The notes under the pieces: model-generated | What the model was told of the DNA's origin: nothing | The model's input: the letters and a program-made list of their open reading frames with translations, nothing else | The model's database searches: none | Assembly: GCA_009908735.1 (NCBI GenBank) | Contig: JAAAOR010000114.1 | Coordinates: forward strand, 1-41,205 | Length of the DNA stretch: 41,205 nt | DNA from: Spirochaetota bacterium | GTDB lineage: Bacteria; Spirochaetota; Spirochaetia; DSM-27196; PWMO01 | Reading direction: 5' to 3' | Translations under genes and position numbers: made by a program | In this document: in pieces, positions 16,163 to 24,493 of the stretch | Layout: each line of letters begins with the position of its first letter | How positions within the stretch are numbered: position 1 is the first letter of the stretch

Positions 16163-16740
16163 TACGGGCTCCCTCCCGATGCATCGGACTCCAGACTCTT
16201 GCGGGCCTCGGCAAGCGCCCGCCGGTAGGCCTCGATAAGGGCAGGATGTGGTTCCGGCAATTGCGCCACGACGCGCTCACTCCAGGCGAGATACTCGGTG
16301 AGTCGGTCATGTCCCCAGTCCGGTGGCGGTGCGGTCGCAATATCCTCCACGTTACAGAGTTTGTCGGCAATCTTCAGTTGCGCGGCAGCCCAAGAGGCCC
16401 CGGGGGCGTGCTCCACCTGCAGCTCCTTTCGGGTATGTTTTTCGAGGCTCTTGTCGTCGGTAACCTCGGCCACAATTTCCGCCACCTCTCCACCGAACTC
16501 GACCCGCAGCTCCTCGATGGTTGCCTCGGTGTCCTCGACCGTATCGTGAAGGAGCGCCGCGGCGAGTAGATGCGGATCCTCTATACCGGCAAGGGTGTCG
16601 AGGTAGTAGGCGACACGAATGGGATGGTTGATGTAGGGGGCCTTCGCGCCCCCCTTTCGCCGCTGGCGCGTATGCCGGCGAGCCGCAAAATCGAGCGCCC
16701 GGATCACGAGGGAGATGGAACTGTCACCGCCCATGCCCAT
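16162..16740 (-). CDS. HD-domain small alarmone hydrolase (MESH1-like)
   Basis: The 192-residue protein matches the HD hydrolase domain of the RelA/SpoT superfamily standing alone, as in MESH1: R-R-H-T-x2-R-R-K-G near 21-30, P-Y-I-N-H-P with His39, H-D-T-V-E-D-T with His65-Asp66 and Glu69-Asp70, and K-I-A-D-K-L-C-N with Asp126. These are the metal ligands and guanosine-binding positions of (p)ppGpp 3'-pyrophosphohydrolases. No synthetase domain is present. Some MESH1-like proteins act on NADPH or other nucleotides, so the substrate is not certain. Two in-frame ATGs (16740 and 16734) are possible starts. An alarmone synthetase is encoded 16 kb away in the same window. Confidence 0.87.
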   Translation of the reverse strand: MGMGGDSSISLVIRALDFAARRHTRQRRKGGAKAPYINHPIRVAYYLDTLAGIEDPHLLAAALLHDTVEDTEATIEELRVEFGGEVAEIVAEVTDDKSLEKHTRKELQVEHAPGASWAAAQLKIADKLCNVEDIATAPPPDWGHDRLTEYLAWSERVVAQLPEPHPALIEAYRRALAEARKSLESDASGGSP

Positions 16741-16797
16741 ACCGCCGATGTATCCGCGTGGGTGTCATCTCTCATAAGATACATAAGGTCGGAGAGC

Positions 16798-17910
16798 TTA
16801 GTCGAGAATCATGCCGGCGCCAAGGCACACATCGCCGTCGTAGAGCACACCGAACTGCCCCGGTGCGATGCCGCGGTCGGCGCGGTCCATCTCGACACGA
16901 AGGGTGTCGCCGGCGCGGAGGGACGGCTTTCCCGTTCCGGCGGAATGCGTCGTGCCTCCGCGCGCGGCGTGCCCCGGCCGCACGCTGCAGGACACGAGGT
17001 CAGGGCCGTGGCGAACGCGCACCGAAAGCTGCTTGCGCTCCGGAGGTCCGGCTATCCAGTGGAGCTTTCCCAGAGTAAAGGAACGCCTGCCGGCCTCGGC
17101 TGCGTTCTCGCTGTGGGACACCAGTATCTCGTTCCGTTCGCTATCCTTGGCCACCACGTACCACGGCCCGCCGCCCAACCCCAGGCCCTGTCGTTGGCCG
17201 ATGGTGTAGAACCAGAACCCGCGGTGGGTCCCGAGGTGGCGTCCGGTCTCCCGCTCGACGATACGGCCCTCTCGCTCGCCGAGATAGTATCTGACGAACT
17301 CCGGATAGCGCACCTGACCGAGAAAGCAAATGCCCTGACTGTCCTTTCTGTCCTTGTTGGGAAGATCGATTTCACGCGCGCGGGAGCGGACCTCGGCCTT
17401 CTCCATCGAGCCGACGGGGAACCAGGCTCGTGAGAGCTGCGCCTGGGTGAGGTGGGAGAGGAAGTAAGTCTGATCCTTCACCGGGTCGACGCCGCGTTTT
17501 AGAACCGCCCGATCGCCGACGTGGTCCACGCGTGCGTAATGACCGGTGACAATGCGCTCGTAGTCGTCCCCGAGGAAGTCGTAGAAGGCACCGAACTTGA
17601 TGCGCTGATTACAGAAAATGTCGGGGCTCGGTGTGCGGCCCTCCCGGAGCTCGGAGAGCACGTAGGAGACGACTCGATCGTAGTACTCGAGCTGCAACGG
17701 CACGACTTCTACGGGGACATCGAGCTTCTCGCAGACCTGTCGCACGTAGGCGAGGTCCTCCTCCCACGGACATTCTCCAATGCTTTCCAACTCGTCCTCG
17801 AGCCACACCTTGAGGTAAAATGCGGTCACGTCTCCGACTCCCGAGGAGACGGCCTCGTAAAGCGCCACGGAGCTGTCCACCCCACCGGAGACCAGAGCAG
17901 CTATCTTCAT
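16798..17910 (-). CDS. mnmA: tRNA 2-thiouridylase MnmA
   Basis: The 370-residue enzyme transfers sulfur to U34 of Glu, Gln and Lys tRNAs. It shows the ATP-pyrophosphatase P-loop S-G-G-V-D-S-S at 8-14, the nucleophilic Cys100 in D-I-F-C-N-Q-R-I-K-F-G, a G-H-Y-A-R segment near 123 and the persulfide-carrying Cys195 in S-Q-G-I-C-F-L-G. Y-T-I-G-Q-R-Q-G-L follows in the central domain and the C-terminal barrel is complete. A TTG 9 nt upstream is in frame, but the ATG at 17910 is preferred. It lacks a Shine-Dalgarno sequence and has a possible promoter ending 8 nt before it. It heads a five-gene unit with the hydrolase, dus, methyltransferase and esterase genes. Confidence 0.95.
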   Translation of the reverse strand: MKIAALVSGGVDSSVALYEAVSSGVGDVTAFYLKVWLEDELESIGECPWEEDLAYVRQVCEKLDVPVEVVPLQLEYYDRVVSYVLSELREGRTPSPDIFCNQRIKFGAFYDFLGDDYERIVTGHYARVDHVGDRAVLKRGVDPVKDQTYFLSHLTQAQLSRAWFPVGSMEKAEVRSRAREIDLPNKDRKDSQGICFLGQVRYPEFVRYYLGEREGRIVERETGRHLGTHRGFWFYTIGQRQGLGLGGGPWYVVAKDSERNEILVSHSENAAEAGRRSFTLGKLHWIAGPPERKQLSVRVRHGPDLVSCSVRPGHAARGGTTHSAGTGKPSLRAGDTLRVEMDRADRGIAPGQFGVLYDGDVCLGAGMILD

Positions 17911-17918
17911 ATACCGCA

Positions 17919-17947
17919 AAGATGCACTTCGCGGGCCCCAGGATCAA
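17919..17947 (-). promoter_or_regulatory. Candidate promoter for mnmA
   Basis: Minus strand TTGATC (17942-17947) and CATCTT (17919-17924) are 17 nt apart, and the -10 ends 8 nt before the ATG. The -10 matches consensus poorly; the geometry equals that of other starts here without a ribosome binding site. Confidence 0.35.
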
Positions 17948-17956
17948 GTGGCGCAT

Positions 17957-17984
17957 TTGCCTTTGCACATGCAGGATTTATATT
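17957..17984 (+). promoter_or_regulatory. Promoter for the mevalonate operon
   Basis: TTGCCT (17957-17962) and TATATT (17979-17984) are 16 nt apart, facing the HMG-CoA synthase gene, with a leader of about 65 nt. It is back to back with the mnmA promoter. Confidence 0.5.
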
Positions 17985-18055
17985 CTACAGTGGTGTGCGG
18001 CGGAGGGCGAAAGCTCGCCCGGCGCACCTACAAAACAGGGCAAGGCAGGTTATTC

Positions 18056-19324
18056 ATGGCAGCAACGTCGGTCGGGCTCAGTGATCTTTTCCTCTACGTT
18101 CCGAGCCCGCGCATTTCGCTCGAGACACTGGTGGCCTATCGCGCGGAGGCGACCCCAGCGCTCGAACGTCGACTGAGGCGTGCGTTAGAGACCACTGGAC
18201 AACGTGCGGTACGTTACCCTCGGCTCTACGAGGACAACGTCACCCTCAGCAGCGAGGCGGCTGCAGGGCTTCTTCGCGCTCGCGGAACCGGTGAAGGTCT
18301 GCGGTACCTGGCAGTGGGAACCGAGACTCCGGTGGATCATTCCAAGCCGGTAGCGGCATACGTCGAGGGCGTGTTGCAGAATGCCGGTCTGGATGTCCCG
18401 GAGACGATCTCGACCTTCCAGGTCCAGCACGCCTGCGCCGGTGGAACCATATCGATGCTGAGTGTCGGCGCGCTTCTGGCGGTGGGTGGCCGCCCGAACG
18501 AGTCGGGCATCGTCATCAGCTCCGACATCGCCCGCTACGATGCGCCGTCGACCGCAGAGGTGACCCAGGGCGCCGGCGCCGTCGCGATGCTCGTGGAACC
18601 GTCACCCAAGCTGCTTGCTCTCGATCTCGACACCATCGGGTACTCCTCGCGCGATGTGGATGATTTTTTCAGGCCGCTCGGCTCGGTTACCGCAAAGGTA
18701 AAGGGCGGGTATTCAGTGCAGTGCTACAACGACGCCTTCGAGGGCGCCCTGACCGATCACGCGTCGAGACGCGAAATGAAGCCTGGGGACGTCCTCCAGG
18801 AGGCCGACTACATTGTGCTCCACGTTCCCTTCTACAAGATGCCCATTACGGCGCTCCGTCGCGCGTTGCTGCATCACAACGGGCTCCACGAAGAGCAGGC
18901 GGACGAGTTTCTGCGGGAACGAGGTGTCATGGATTCCCTCGAGCCTACCCGTGAGGTCGGCAACATCTACTCCGGGTCAGCCTATCTCTCTCTTGCCTTC
19001 ATGCTGAAGCAACAACACCAGGCACTCGGAGACGGAATTGTCGGCAAGAAGGTCCTCCTCGGCTCCTACGGGTCGGGGAATACAATGAGCGTCTTCAGTG
19101 GCACAATCGCAGAGCAGGCTCCCCAGGTTATATCCGGCTGGAACCTCGACAACGTGGTCTCCGAGGGTGTGGACGAATCCCTCGAGCACTACGAGCGCTG
19201 GCTCCGCGTGCCCATGTCCCCGGAACAGTACCGCGAGGAGATGGCCTCCGAACACGTGCCTGAAGGCCGATTTTATCTCAAAGACATACGCAACGACGGA
19301 TACCGTGAGTACACAAGAGCCTGA
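18056..19324 (+). CDS. mvaS: Hydroxymethylglutaryl-CoA synthase
   Basis: The 422-residue enzyme condenses acetyl-CoA with acetoacetyl-CoA to HMG-CoA, the first committed step toward mevalonate. The catalytic triad of HMG-CoA synthases is visible: Glu90 in V-G-T-E-T-P-V-D, Cys127 in H-A-C-A-G-G-T and His256 in V-L-H-V-P-F-Y-K. The C-terminal G-S-Y-G-S-G motif near 345 is also typical. The ATG at 18056 has CAGGT just upstream; longer readings would extend into the promoter region and lose family similarity. It is the first gene of six that overlap or nearly overlap. The product would feed HMG-CoA reductase two genes on. Confidence 0.94.
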   Translation: MAATSVGLSDLFLYVPSPRISLETLVAYRAEATPALERRLRRALETTGQRAVRYPRLYEDNVTLSSEAAAGLLRARGTGEGLRYLAVGTETPVDHSKPVAAYVEGVLQNAGLDVPETISTFQVQHACAGGTISMLSVGALLAVGGRPNESGIVISSDIARYDAPSTAEVTQGAGAVAMLVEPSPKLLALDLDTIGYSSRDVDDFFRPLGSVTAKVKGGYSVQCYNDAFEGALTDHASRREMKPGDVLQEADYIVLHVPFYKMPITALRRALLHHNGLHEEQADEFLRERGVMDSLEPTREVGNIYSGSAYLSLAFMLKQQHQALGDGIVGKKVLLGSYGSGNTMSVFSGTIAEQAPQVISGWNLDNVVSEGVDESLEHYERWLRVPMSPEQYREEMASEHVPEGRFYLKDIRNDGYREYTRA

Positions 19325-19334
19325 GAAACCGGGC

Positions 19335-20423
19335 ATGAACGAGAACATTGGCGAGCGCAAGGCGCGCCACCTCTCGATCTGCGTGGACGAGTCGCGCTAC
19401 TCGGTGGAAAGCGGCTCGGCAGGATTCGACGAGCTCTCCTTCGTCCACCGTGCGCTACCGGAGATCGGCGCCGGCGATATCGACACCGGCCTCGACTTTC
19501 TCGGCATGCGCATACGGATGCCCCTGCTGATATCCTCCATGACCGGCGGGTCCGACCAGGGGTACGAGGCAAACAAGAACCTCGCCCGCGCCGCGCAGGA
19601 GGCGGGTATTCCTGTCGGCATGGGCTCCATGCGCATCTTGTTTCGCAAGCCCGAAGTCTTCGACCACTTCTACCTCAAGCGCTACGCTCCCGATGTTCCG
19701 GTGTTCGCCAACATGGGTGGCGTCCAGATCCGCGACTTTCCCCGGCAGGAAGTAATCGAGATGATCCGCCGCCTCGAGGTCGATGCCCTGGTGGTCCATC
19801 TCAACGCGGGACAGGAGCTCTTCCAGGACGGCGGCGACCGGGACTTCGCCGGCATTCTCGACGGAATCTCCCGCTTCTGCGATGCATCACCGGTGCCCGT
19901 CATCGTCAAGGAAACCGGCTTCGGCATCCATCCCGGCGAGGTCACTCGCCTGCTTAATGCGGGTGTCTCCTACGTAAATCTCGCCGGCTCGGGTGGGACA
20001 AACTGGGTAACGGTCGAAGCCTACCGCCTCGACGGCACCATGCAGGCTGCCGCCGACGAGTTTGCCTCCTGGGGCACCCCAACGGCTCCTCTGCTTGCCG
20101 CTGTCGGTCGGCGAGAGGGACGCATAATCGCCTCGGGGGGACTGCGAAGTGGAATGGACGTTGCCAAGGCCACCGCGATGGGGGCCGAGCTTTCCGGCCT
20201 CGCGCTTCCCTTTATCCGGGCCGTCGTATCCCAAGGCGTCGAGGGGGTGGTGGAGGTGACCCAGAAACTAAGAAAAACTCTCGAGACCGTCATGATCATG
20301 ACCTCGTCGCGCACCCTGGAGGATCTCCGGCGTGTGACACTCTTGCGCTCCCCCGGTTTCGATAAACAGGTACGTGCGCTCGAGCAGGCCGCCGGCGACG
20401 CCTCGAAGGATACGGTCGGATGA
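19335..20423 (+). CDS. fni: Isopentenyl-diphosphate delta-isomerase, type 2
   Basis: The 362-residue flavoenzyme interconverts IPP and DMAPP using FMN. Family signatures are the N-terminal E-R-K-A-R-H-L, I-S-S-M-T-G-G (FMN site), P-V-G-M-G-S-M-R, N-L-A-G-S-G-G-T-N-W and the phosphate-binding I-A-S-G-G-L-R-S-G-M-D-V-A-K-A-x-A-M-G-A. Length agrees with the family (about 350). An in-frame GTG at 19305 would overlap the synthase gene; the ATG at 19335, 10 nt after its stop, is chosen because the conserved region begins right there. The last 4 nt overlap the reductase gene. In Borrelia the same gene also follows the synthase. Confidence 0.94.
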   Translation: MNENIGERKARHLSICVDESRYSVESGSAGFDELSFVHRALPEIGAGDIDTGLDFLGMRIRMPLLISSMTGGSDQGYEANKNLARAAQEAGIPVGMGSMRILFRKPEVFDHFYLKRYAPDVPVFANMGGVQIRDFPRQEVIEMIRRLEVDALVVHLNAGQELFQDGGDRDFAGILDGISRFCDASPVPVIVKETGFGIHPGEVTRLLNAGVSYVNLAGSGGTNWVTVEAYRLDGTMQAAADEFASWGTPTAPLLAAVGRREGRIIASGGLRSGMDVAKATAMGAELSGLALPFIRAVVSQGVEGVVEVTQKLRKTLETVMIMTSSRTLEDLRRVTLLRSPGFDKQVRALEQAAGDASKDTVG

Positions 20424-21706
20424 GTGGGTGGCACCTGCCACGGGGCTTTCGAAAGCTCTCCGCCTCCGATCGGCGCGCGGCGGTACGGGATGCGATCGAG
20501 CTCAGCGACGACGAGCTCGGATGGGATGCGAGCTTTGTAGACCTCGCCGACGTCATGGTTGAGTCCTCGGTGGGTGTCATGCCCGTTCCGATGGGCATCG
20601 CCACCGGCTTCCTCCTCGACGGCGAGTCCTACGACGTTCCGCTTGCAACTGAAGAGCCCTCGGTCATCGCCGCAGCCTCCTTCGCCGCCGGTCTCATCGC
20701 TCGCGCCGGGGGCTTCGCCAGCCGCGCCGACGATCCGGTCATGACGGCGCAGGTATTTCTCGAGCCACGGGTCGATCGCCACGAACGCGCAGAGTATCTG
20801 GCTGCTGAACTCGAGGCCGAGCGTCCGCAACTCGAAGCGGTGGCTCACCGGGTTCTCAAGCGGATGGCCGAGAGGGGCGGCGGGTTTCGAGACCTACGGA
20901 TCGCCCCGATAGATCGGCTGGTAAAGATCGAGATCGATGCAGACGTTCGGGACGCGATGGGGGCGAATCTCCTCAATACCCTCGCGGAGCAGGTCAAAGA
21001 AGATGCCGCGCGGCTGAGCGGAGCCGGAGCGCTCATGGCGGTGCTCACCAACGCGGCCCGCAGCCGGCGGGCGCAGGCGAGCTTCGCCGTCCCGGTGGCG
21101 AAGCTCGCGCGAGCCGGTCTCCCCGGCTCCGAGGTGGCCCGGCGTATTGTAGCCGCGACCGAGGCGGCGAATGCCGACGCGGATCGCGCGGTGACACACA
21201 ACAAGGGAGTGATGAACGGCATTTCCTCCCTGGCGCTCGCCACCGCAAACGACACCCGCGCGATAGAGGCTGCTGCGCATGCGTGGGCCGCTCGTGACGG
21301 TGTCTATCGCTCACTTACGAGCTTCAGCGTCGACGGCGAGAACCTCCGCGGGTTCATCGATCTGCCGCTTGCCTTCGCCACGGTCGGGGGCGCAGTAAGC
21401 TTCCACCCGTACGCCGAGCGCGCCCTCGCCCTCCTCGGCCGCCCGAACGCACCCACGCTTTCGCGCATTGCCGCAGCCGTGGGACTTGCACAGAACTTCG
21501 CGGCGGTGTACGCACTTGTCAGCGAGGGCATCCAGCACGGCCATATGCGTCTGCACGCCACGCGAGTTGCCTACAAAGCGGGCGCTCGCGGCGACCGCGC
21601 CCGCGAGGTCGGTCACGCCATCTGGGAGCAGGGCGAGATCAGCGAGGAGGCCGCGCGCAGGCACCTTCTGCCGAGTGAGCCCCAGCCGGGAGGAGACACG
21701 GAATGA
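20420..21706 (+). CDS. mvaA: Hydroxymethylglutaryl-CoA reductase, class II type
   Basis: The 428-residue soluble enzyme reduces HMG-CoA to mevalonate. It has no membrane domain and its length equals bacterial class II reductases. Catalytic residues are present: Glu in A-T-E-E-P-S-V (76-82), Lys262 in H-N-K-G-V-M-N-G, Asp278 in A-N-D-T-R-A and His in G-H-M-R-L-H-A (374-380). The ATG overlaps the isomerase stop by 4 nt and its own stop overlaps the decarboxylase start by 4 nt. Choice of NADH or NADPH cannot be read from sequence alone. Confidence 0.95.
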   Translation: MSGWHLPRGFRKLSASDRRAAVRDAIELSDDELGWDASFVDLADVMVESSVGVMPVPMGIATGFLLDGESYDVPLATEEPSVIAAASFAAGLIARAGGFASRADDPVMTAQVFLEPRVDRHERAEYLAAELEAERPQLEAVAHRVLKRMAERGGGFRDLRIAPIDRLVKIEIDADVRDAMGANLLNTLAEQVKEDAARLSGAGALMAVLTNAARSRRAQASFAVPVAKLARAGLPGSEVARRIVAATEAANADADRAVTHNKGVMNGISSLALATANDTRAIEAAAHAWAARDGVYRSLTSFSVDGENLRGFIDLPLAFATVGGAVSFHPYAERALALLGRPNAPTLSRIAAAVGLAQNFAAVYALVSEGIQHGHMRLHATRVAYKAGARGDRAREVGHAIWEQGEISEEAARRHLLPSEPQPGGDTE

Positions 21707-22540
21707 ACCGGGCAGCAGAGAACGCAGTGTGTACGGCCTCACCGAGCCTCGCGCTCACCAAGTACTGGGGGAAGGCCGACGGGGAAGCGAACATCCCCGC
21801 AACCTCGAGCCTGGCGGTCACCCTGCGGGAACTTTCGACCCGGACGCGGGTTGAGCGCTCGGGCGATGTCGATACGGTGCTCATCGACGGTGCGCCGCAG
21901 AGCGAATCACGATTCGCGCCGGTCTTCGAGGCGATCCGGGTGGAGACCGGGACCACCGAGCATTTCCTCGTCGAGAGCGCGAACGACTTTCCCACCGCGG
22001 CCGGTCTTGCAAGCTCGTCATCCGGCATTGCCGCACTCGTCTGCGCGGTGGATGCCCTACTCGACAGTAAGCTCCCTGCGTGGAAGCTTTCCCGGATCGC
22101 CCGGATTGGCTCGGGCTCTGCCGCACGGGCGGTCTTCGGCGGCTTCACGGTCCTTCCGGCCGGCGGCACCGAGGCGCAACCGCTGTATGATGCCAACCAC
22201 TGGCCCGAGCTGCGGGTCGTGGTCGCCGTGCTTCAGAGCGGACCCAAGGCTGTTTCCTCGCGCGAGGCCATGGAGCGCGTGCGGCGGAGCTCACCCTACT
22301 TCACACGATGGATGGAAACCGCCGAAGAGCTCTTTGCCGAGGCGAGAGAAGCGTTGTCGCTTCGAGACTATGGACGCCGGCCCCCAGGTGAAAGTACTGA
22401 CTACCGAGGATCACGTGGAGCGGGTGCGTGCGGCGCTATCCGCTGAAGCGGAGCAGGTGCTTGTCTCGGGCGTCGGGGACAGCCCCCGCGTGGAGGCCGA
22501 CGTGGATGTCGACGCCGATATCGATGCAGCAAAGAGGTAG
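21703..22540 (+). pseudogene. mvaD: Diphosphomevalonate decarboxylase, broken by an internal deletion with frameshift
   Basis: The enzyme converts diphosphomevalonate to IPP. The first frame gives a normal N-terminal two thirds: L-T-K-Y-W-G-K, N-I-P-A-T-S-S-L, the GHMP loop G-L-A-S-S-S-S-G and S-G-S-A-A-R-A. At 22360-22375 the frame changes. The same bases read L-R-D-Y-G in the first frame and F-E-T-M-D in the second, and the second frame then continues with D-A-G-P-Q-V-K-V-L, the conserved active-site region with the catalytic Asp, to a stop at 22540. The roughly 45-55 residues normally between these parts are missing. Staying in the first frame gives a nonsense tail to 22446. This is either a real deletion between short direct repeats or an assembly error; pathway logic favours an intact gene in the living cell. 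Confidence 0.9.
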
Positions 22541-22544
22541 GGCC

Positions 22545-23495
22545 GTGACCAAAACCACAATGACCGTACCCGGAAATCTGCTACTATTTGGCGAGTATGC
22601 CGTTCTCGAGCAGGGCGGGCTCGGTCTCGCCTGTGCCGTTGCCCCCCATGTTGTCACACGCCTCGAACCCGCCTCGCGCTTCTGCGTCGAAGGACAGCTC
22701 GGCGCGCGAGCCATCAGCTGGAGGCCCGGTGACGATGGCGACGATCGCGAGCTCTTGCACAAAGTCGGCCGGTTTCTCGTAGAACAACTCGCCGCCCGTG
22801 GCGTTGATCTCCCCGCCTCTGAGAACCGGGTGGTCATCGATTCCTCGGCGTTCGTGGGCGCATCGGGAAACAAGCGCGGATTCGGATCGAGCGCCGCGGC
22901 AACGGTGGCACTCTGCAACACAGCATGTGAGCTGGCCGGTATAGAGGACGAGGAGACACGGTTCGAGCTCGCGGTGGGTGCGCACCGCTATGCGCAGGGC
23001 GGACGAGGAAGCGGCTACGATGTCGCCACCTCGTTCTTCGGCGGCATCGGGCTCTTTCGCGGCGGAGAGCGCCCCGAGTACGAGCGGGTACAACTCGACT
23101 GGCTGCCCGAGCTTTCGCTCCTGGAGATGGGCACTCCTGCAAGCACCGCACACGCTCTGTACCGCTACGCCGCGTGGAAGGCAGGTCACACCGACGAGGC
23201 GGTGCGCTTTCTCCAGCGCTCTAACAGCCTCATCTCGGCCCTCGTTCGCTCCTCGAGCTGGGAAGAGGCAAAGCCCTATGTTCGCGAGCTCAGCGCACTC
23301 GGCCGCCGGCTGGGCCGCCGGATAGACATACCCGCCGAGCCGAGCGACGGCTACGAAACCGATGGGGGCGCTGAGTTCGGGCTTTGCAAGGCCGTGGGAG
23401 CAGGCGCGGAGCTTTTTCTCTGTCTCTCCGACGAGACGTCCCGAGCGGACACCGTTCCCGTGGACATCGATTGGGAGGGATGCATATGGCGTTGA
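22545..23495 (+). CDS. Phosphomevalonate kinase (GHMP family)
   Basis: The 316-residue kinase phosphorylates mevalonate 5-phosphate. It has the GHMP layout: N-terminal V-P-G-N-L-L-L-F-G-E-Y-A-V-L-E, the nucleotide loop G-F-G-S-S-A-A-A-T-V-A-L near 110-121 and a C-terminal Gly/Ala-rich segment (K-A-V-G-A-G-A-E). The G-G-R-G-S-G-Y-D-V-A-T segment near 148 corresponds to the substrate-binding region of phosphomevalonate kinases, where galactokinases and mevalonate kinases differ. The GTG at 22545 has GAGG 7 nt upstream, overlapping the mvaD stop region. An ATG at 22561 lacks such a site. The assignment among GHMP kinases rests on gene order and this segment. It overlaps the mevalonate kinase start by 10 nt. 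Confidence 0.88.
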   Translation: MTKTTMTVPGNLLLFGEYAVLEQGGLGLACAVAPHVVTRLEPASRFCVEGQLGARAISWRPGDDGDDRELLHKVGRFLVEQLAARGVDLPASENRVVIDSSAFVGASGNKRGFGSSAAATVALCNTACELAGIEDEETRFELAVGAHRYAQGGRGSGYDVATSFFGGIGLFRGGERPEYERVQLDWLPELSLLEMGTPASTAHALYRYAAWKAGHTDEAVRFLQRSNSLISALVRSSSWEEAKPYVRELSALGRRLGRRIDIPAEPSDGYETDGGAEFGLCKAVGAGAELFLCLSDETSRADTVPVDIDWEGCIWR

Positions 23496-24469
23496 GCGGC
23501 TGGGGGGCCTCCAAGCTCCTTCTTTTCGGCGAGCATGCGGCGGTCTACGGATACCCGGCCGTCGGCGTTGCCCTCCCCGACGGGGTCCGCCTCCACGTGC
23601 GCCCCGACGGCAAGGCGTGGAGATTCCCCGGCATCCCCGCCGGCTACGTACCAATCCTCGACGAGCTACTCGCACACGCGGAGGCGGTGCTCTCACAGCG
23701 CTTCGACTCCGCGGCCGTGAGAGCCCTGCGGGGTGAGGTTCGTATCGAGGCAACCGTACCGCCGGGGGTCGGATTCGGCTCCTCGGCGGCGGTTTGTACC
23801 GCACTGGCTCGCGCCCTGCTGCCGGCGCTCACCGCGCCGGACGCGGCGAGCATCTGGCAACTTGCCCACGGGTTTGAGGTCTTCTTCCACGGAAGCCCCT
23901 CGGGCATCGACACCGGGATCTCTAACCTCGGCGGCATACAGGCCTTTTCATTCGACGGCGAAACGCTGCCGCGGGCGACGAGCCTTCGCAACCCCGATCT
24001 CTTTCTCTTGGTAGGTGCTGTGCCCCGCACCCACGACACCAGGGAGCTCGTCGGTCGCGTGAAGGCGGCCCGAGAGGCCGGGTCGGTCGAGGTGCAGCGG
24101 GCGCTCGCCTCCCTCGGAAGCATCGCGGAGGAGGCAACCGATCTTCTCGGCCTCACCGACGCCCCACAGGTCGTCTCCCGGGTGGGAGAACTTGCAGACA
24201 GGGCCCAAGACCACCTGAGGGAGCTTGATCTCTCGAACGAGCATCTCGAGACGATGCTTTCCGCCGGCGCGGATGCGGGCAGCGTGGGCGGCAAGCTGAG
24301 TGGTGCCGGTGGTGGCGGGGCCTTCTATACGGTCTTCGAGGACGCCGCCGCGCTTCATCGGGCCGAGGCAGCCGTCCGACGGGAACTCGACCGTATTGCG
24401 GTCGATCTGCCTCTATTCTCCTATCGCGTTGTTGCCGGAGACGCCGAGCGGATCACTACCGCGGCCTGA
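23486..24469 (+). CDS. mvk: Mevalonate kinase
   Basis: The 327-residue GHMP kinase phosphorylates mevalonate. Motifs are K-L-L-L-F-G-E-H-A-A-V-Y-G-Y-P-A (10-25, with the E-H-A-V-V-Y-G pattern of mevalonate kinases), P-P-G-V-G-F-G-S-S-A-A-V near 90, H-G-S-P-S-G-I-D-T-G with the catalytic Asp, and G-K-L-S-G-A-G-G-G-G near 271. The ATG at 23486 is chosen over the one at 23480 because GGGAGGG ends 6 nt before it. The gene overlaps the end of the phosphomevalonate kinase gene and closes the operon; the convergent dehydrogenase gene ends 24 nt downstream. Confidence 0.93.
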   Translation: MALSGWGASKLLLFGEHAAVYGYPAVGVALPDGVRLHVRPDGKAWRFPGIPAGYVPILDELLAHAEAVLSQRFDSAAVRALRGEVRIEATVPPGVGFGSSAAVCTALARALLPALTAPDAASIWQLAHGFEVFFHGSPSGIDTGISNLGGIQAFSFDGETLPRATSLRNPDLFLLVGAVPRTHDTRELVGRVKAAREAGSVEVQRALASLGSIAEEATDLLGLTDAPQVVSRVGELADRAQDHLRELDLSNEHLETMLSAGADAGSVGGKLSGAGGGGAFYTVFEDAAALHRAEAAVRRELDRIAVDLPLFSYRVVAGDAERITTAA

Positions 24470-24493
24470 GGCATCTCCCGGCGTCGGGCCGGG

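Noticed and set aside
17948..18055. Longer HMG-CoA synthase starting at 17948
   Set aside because: The added residues include the predicted promoter, show no similarity to the family, and the ATG at 18056 fits the normal N-terminus.
22360..22446. Programmed ribosomal frameshift in mvaD
   Set aside because: No slippery heptamer is visible, and frameshifting would not restore the missing 45-55 conserved residues. A deletion explains both the frame change and the loss.
22584..23804. Long open frame antisense to the phosphomevalonate and mevalonate kinase genes
   Set aside because: The high GC content gives many long antisense frames; this one has no ribosome binding site, is rich in Arg and Pro and shows no domain, while the plus strand encodes clear GHMP kinases.
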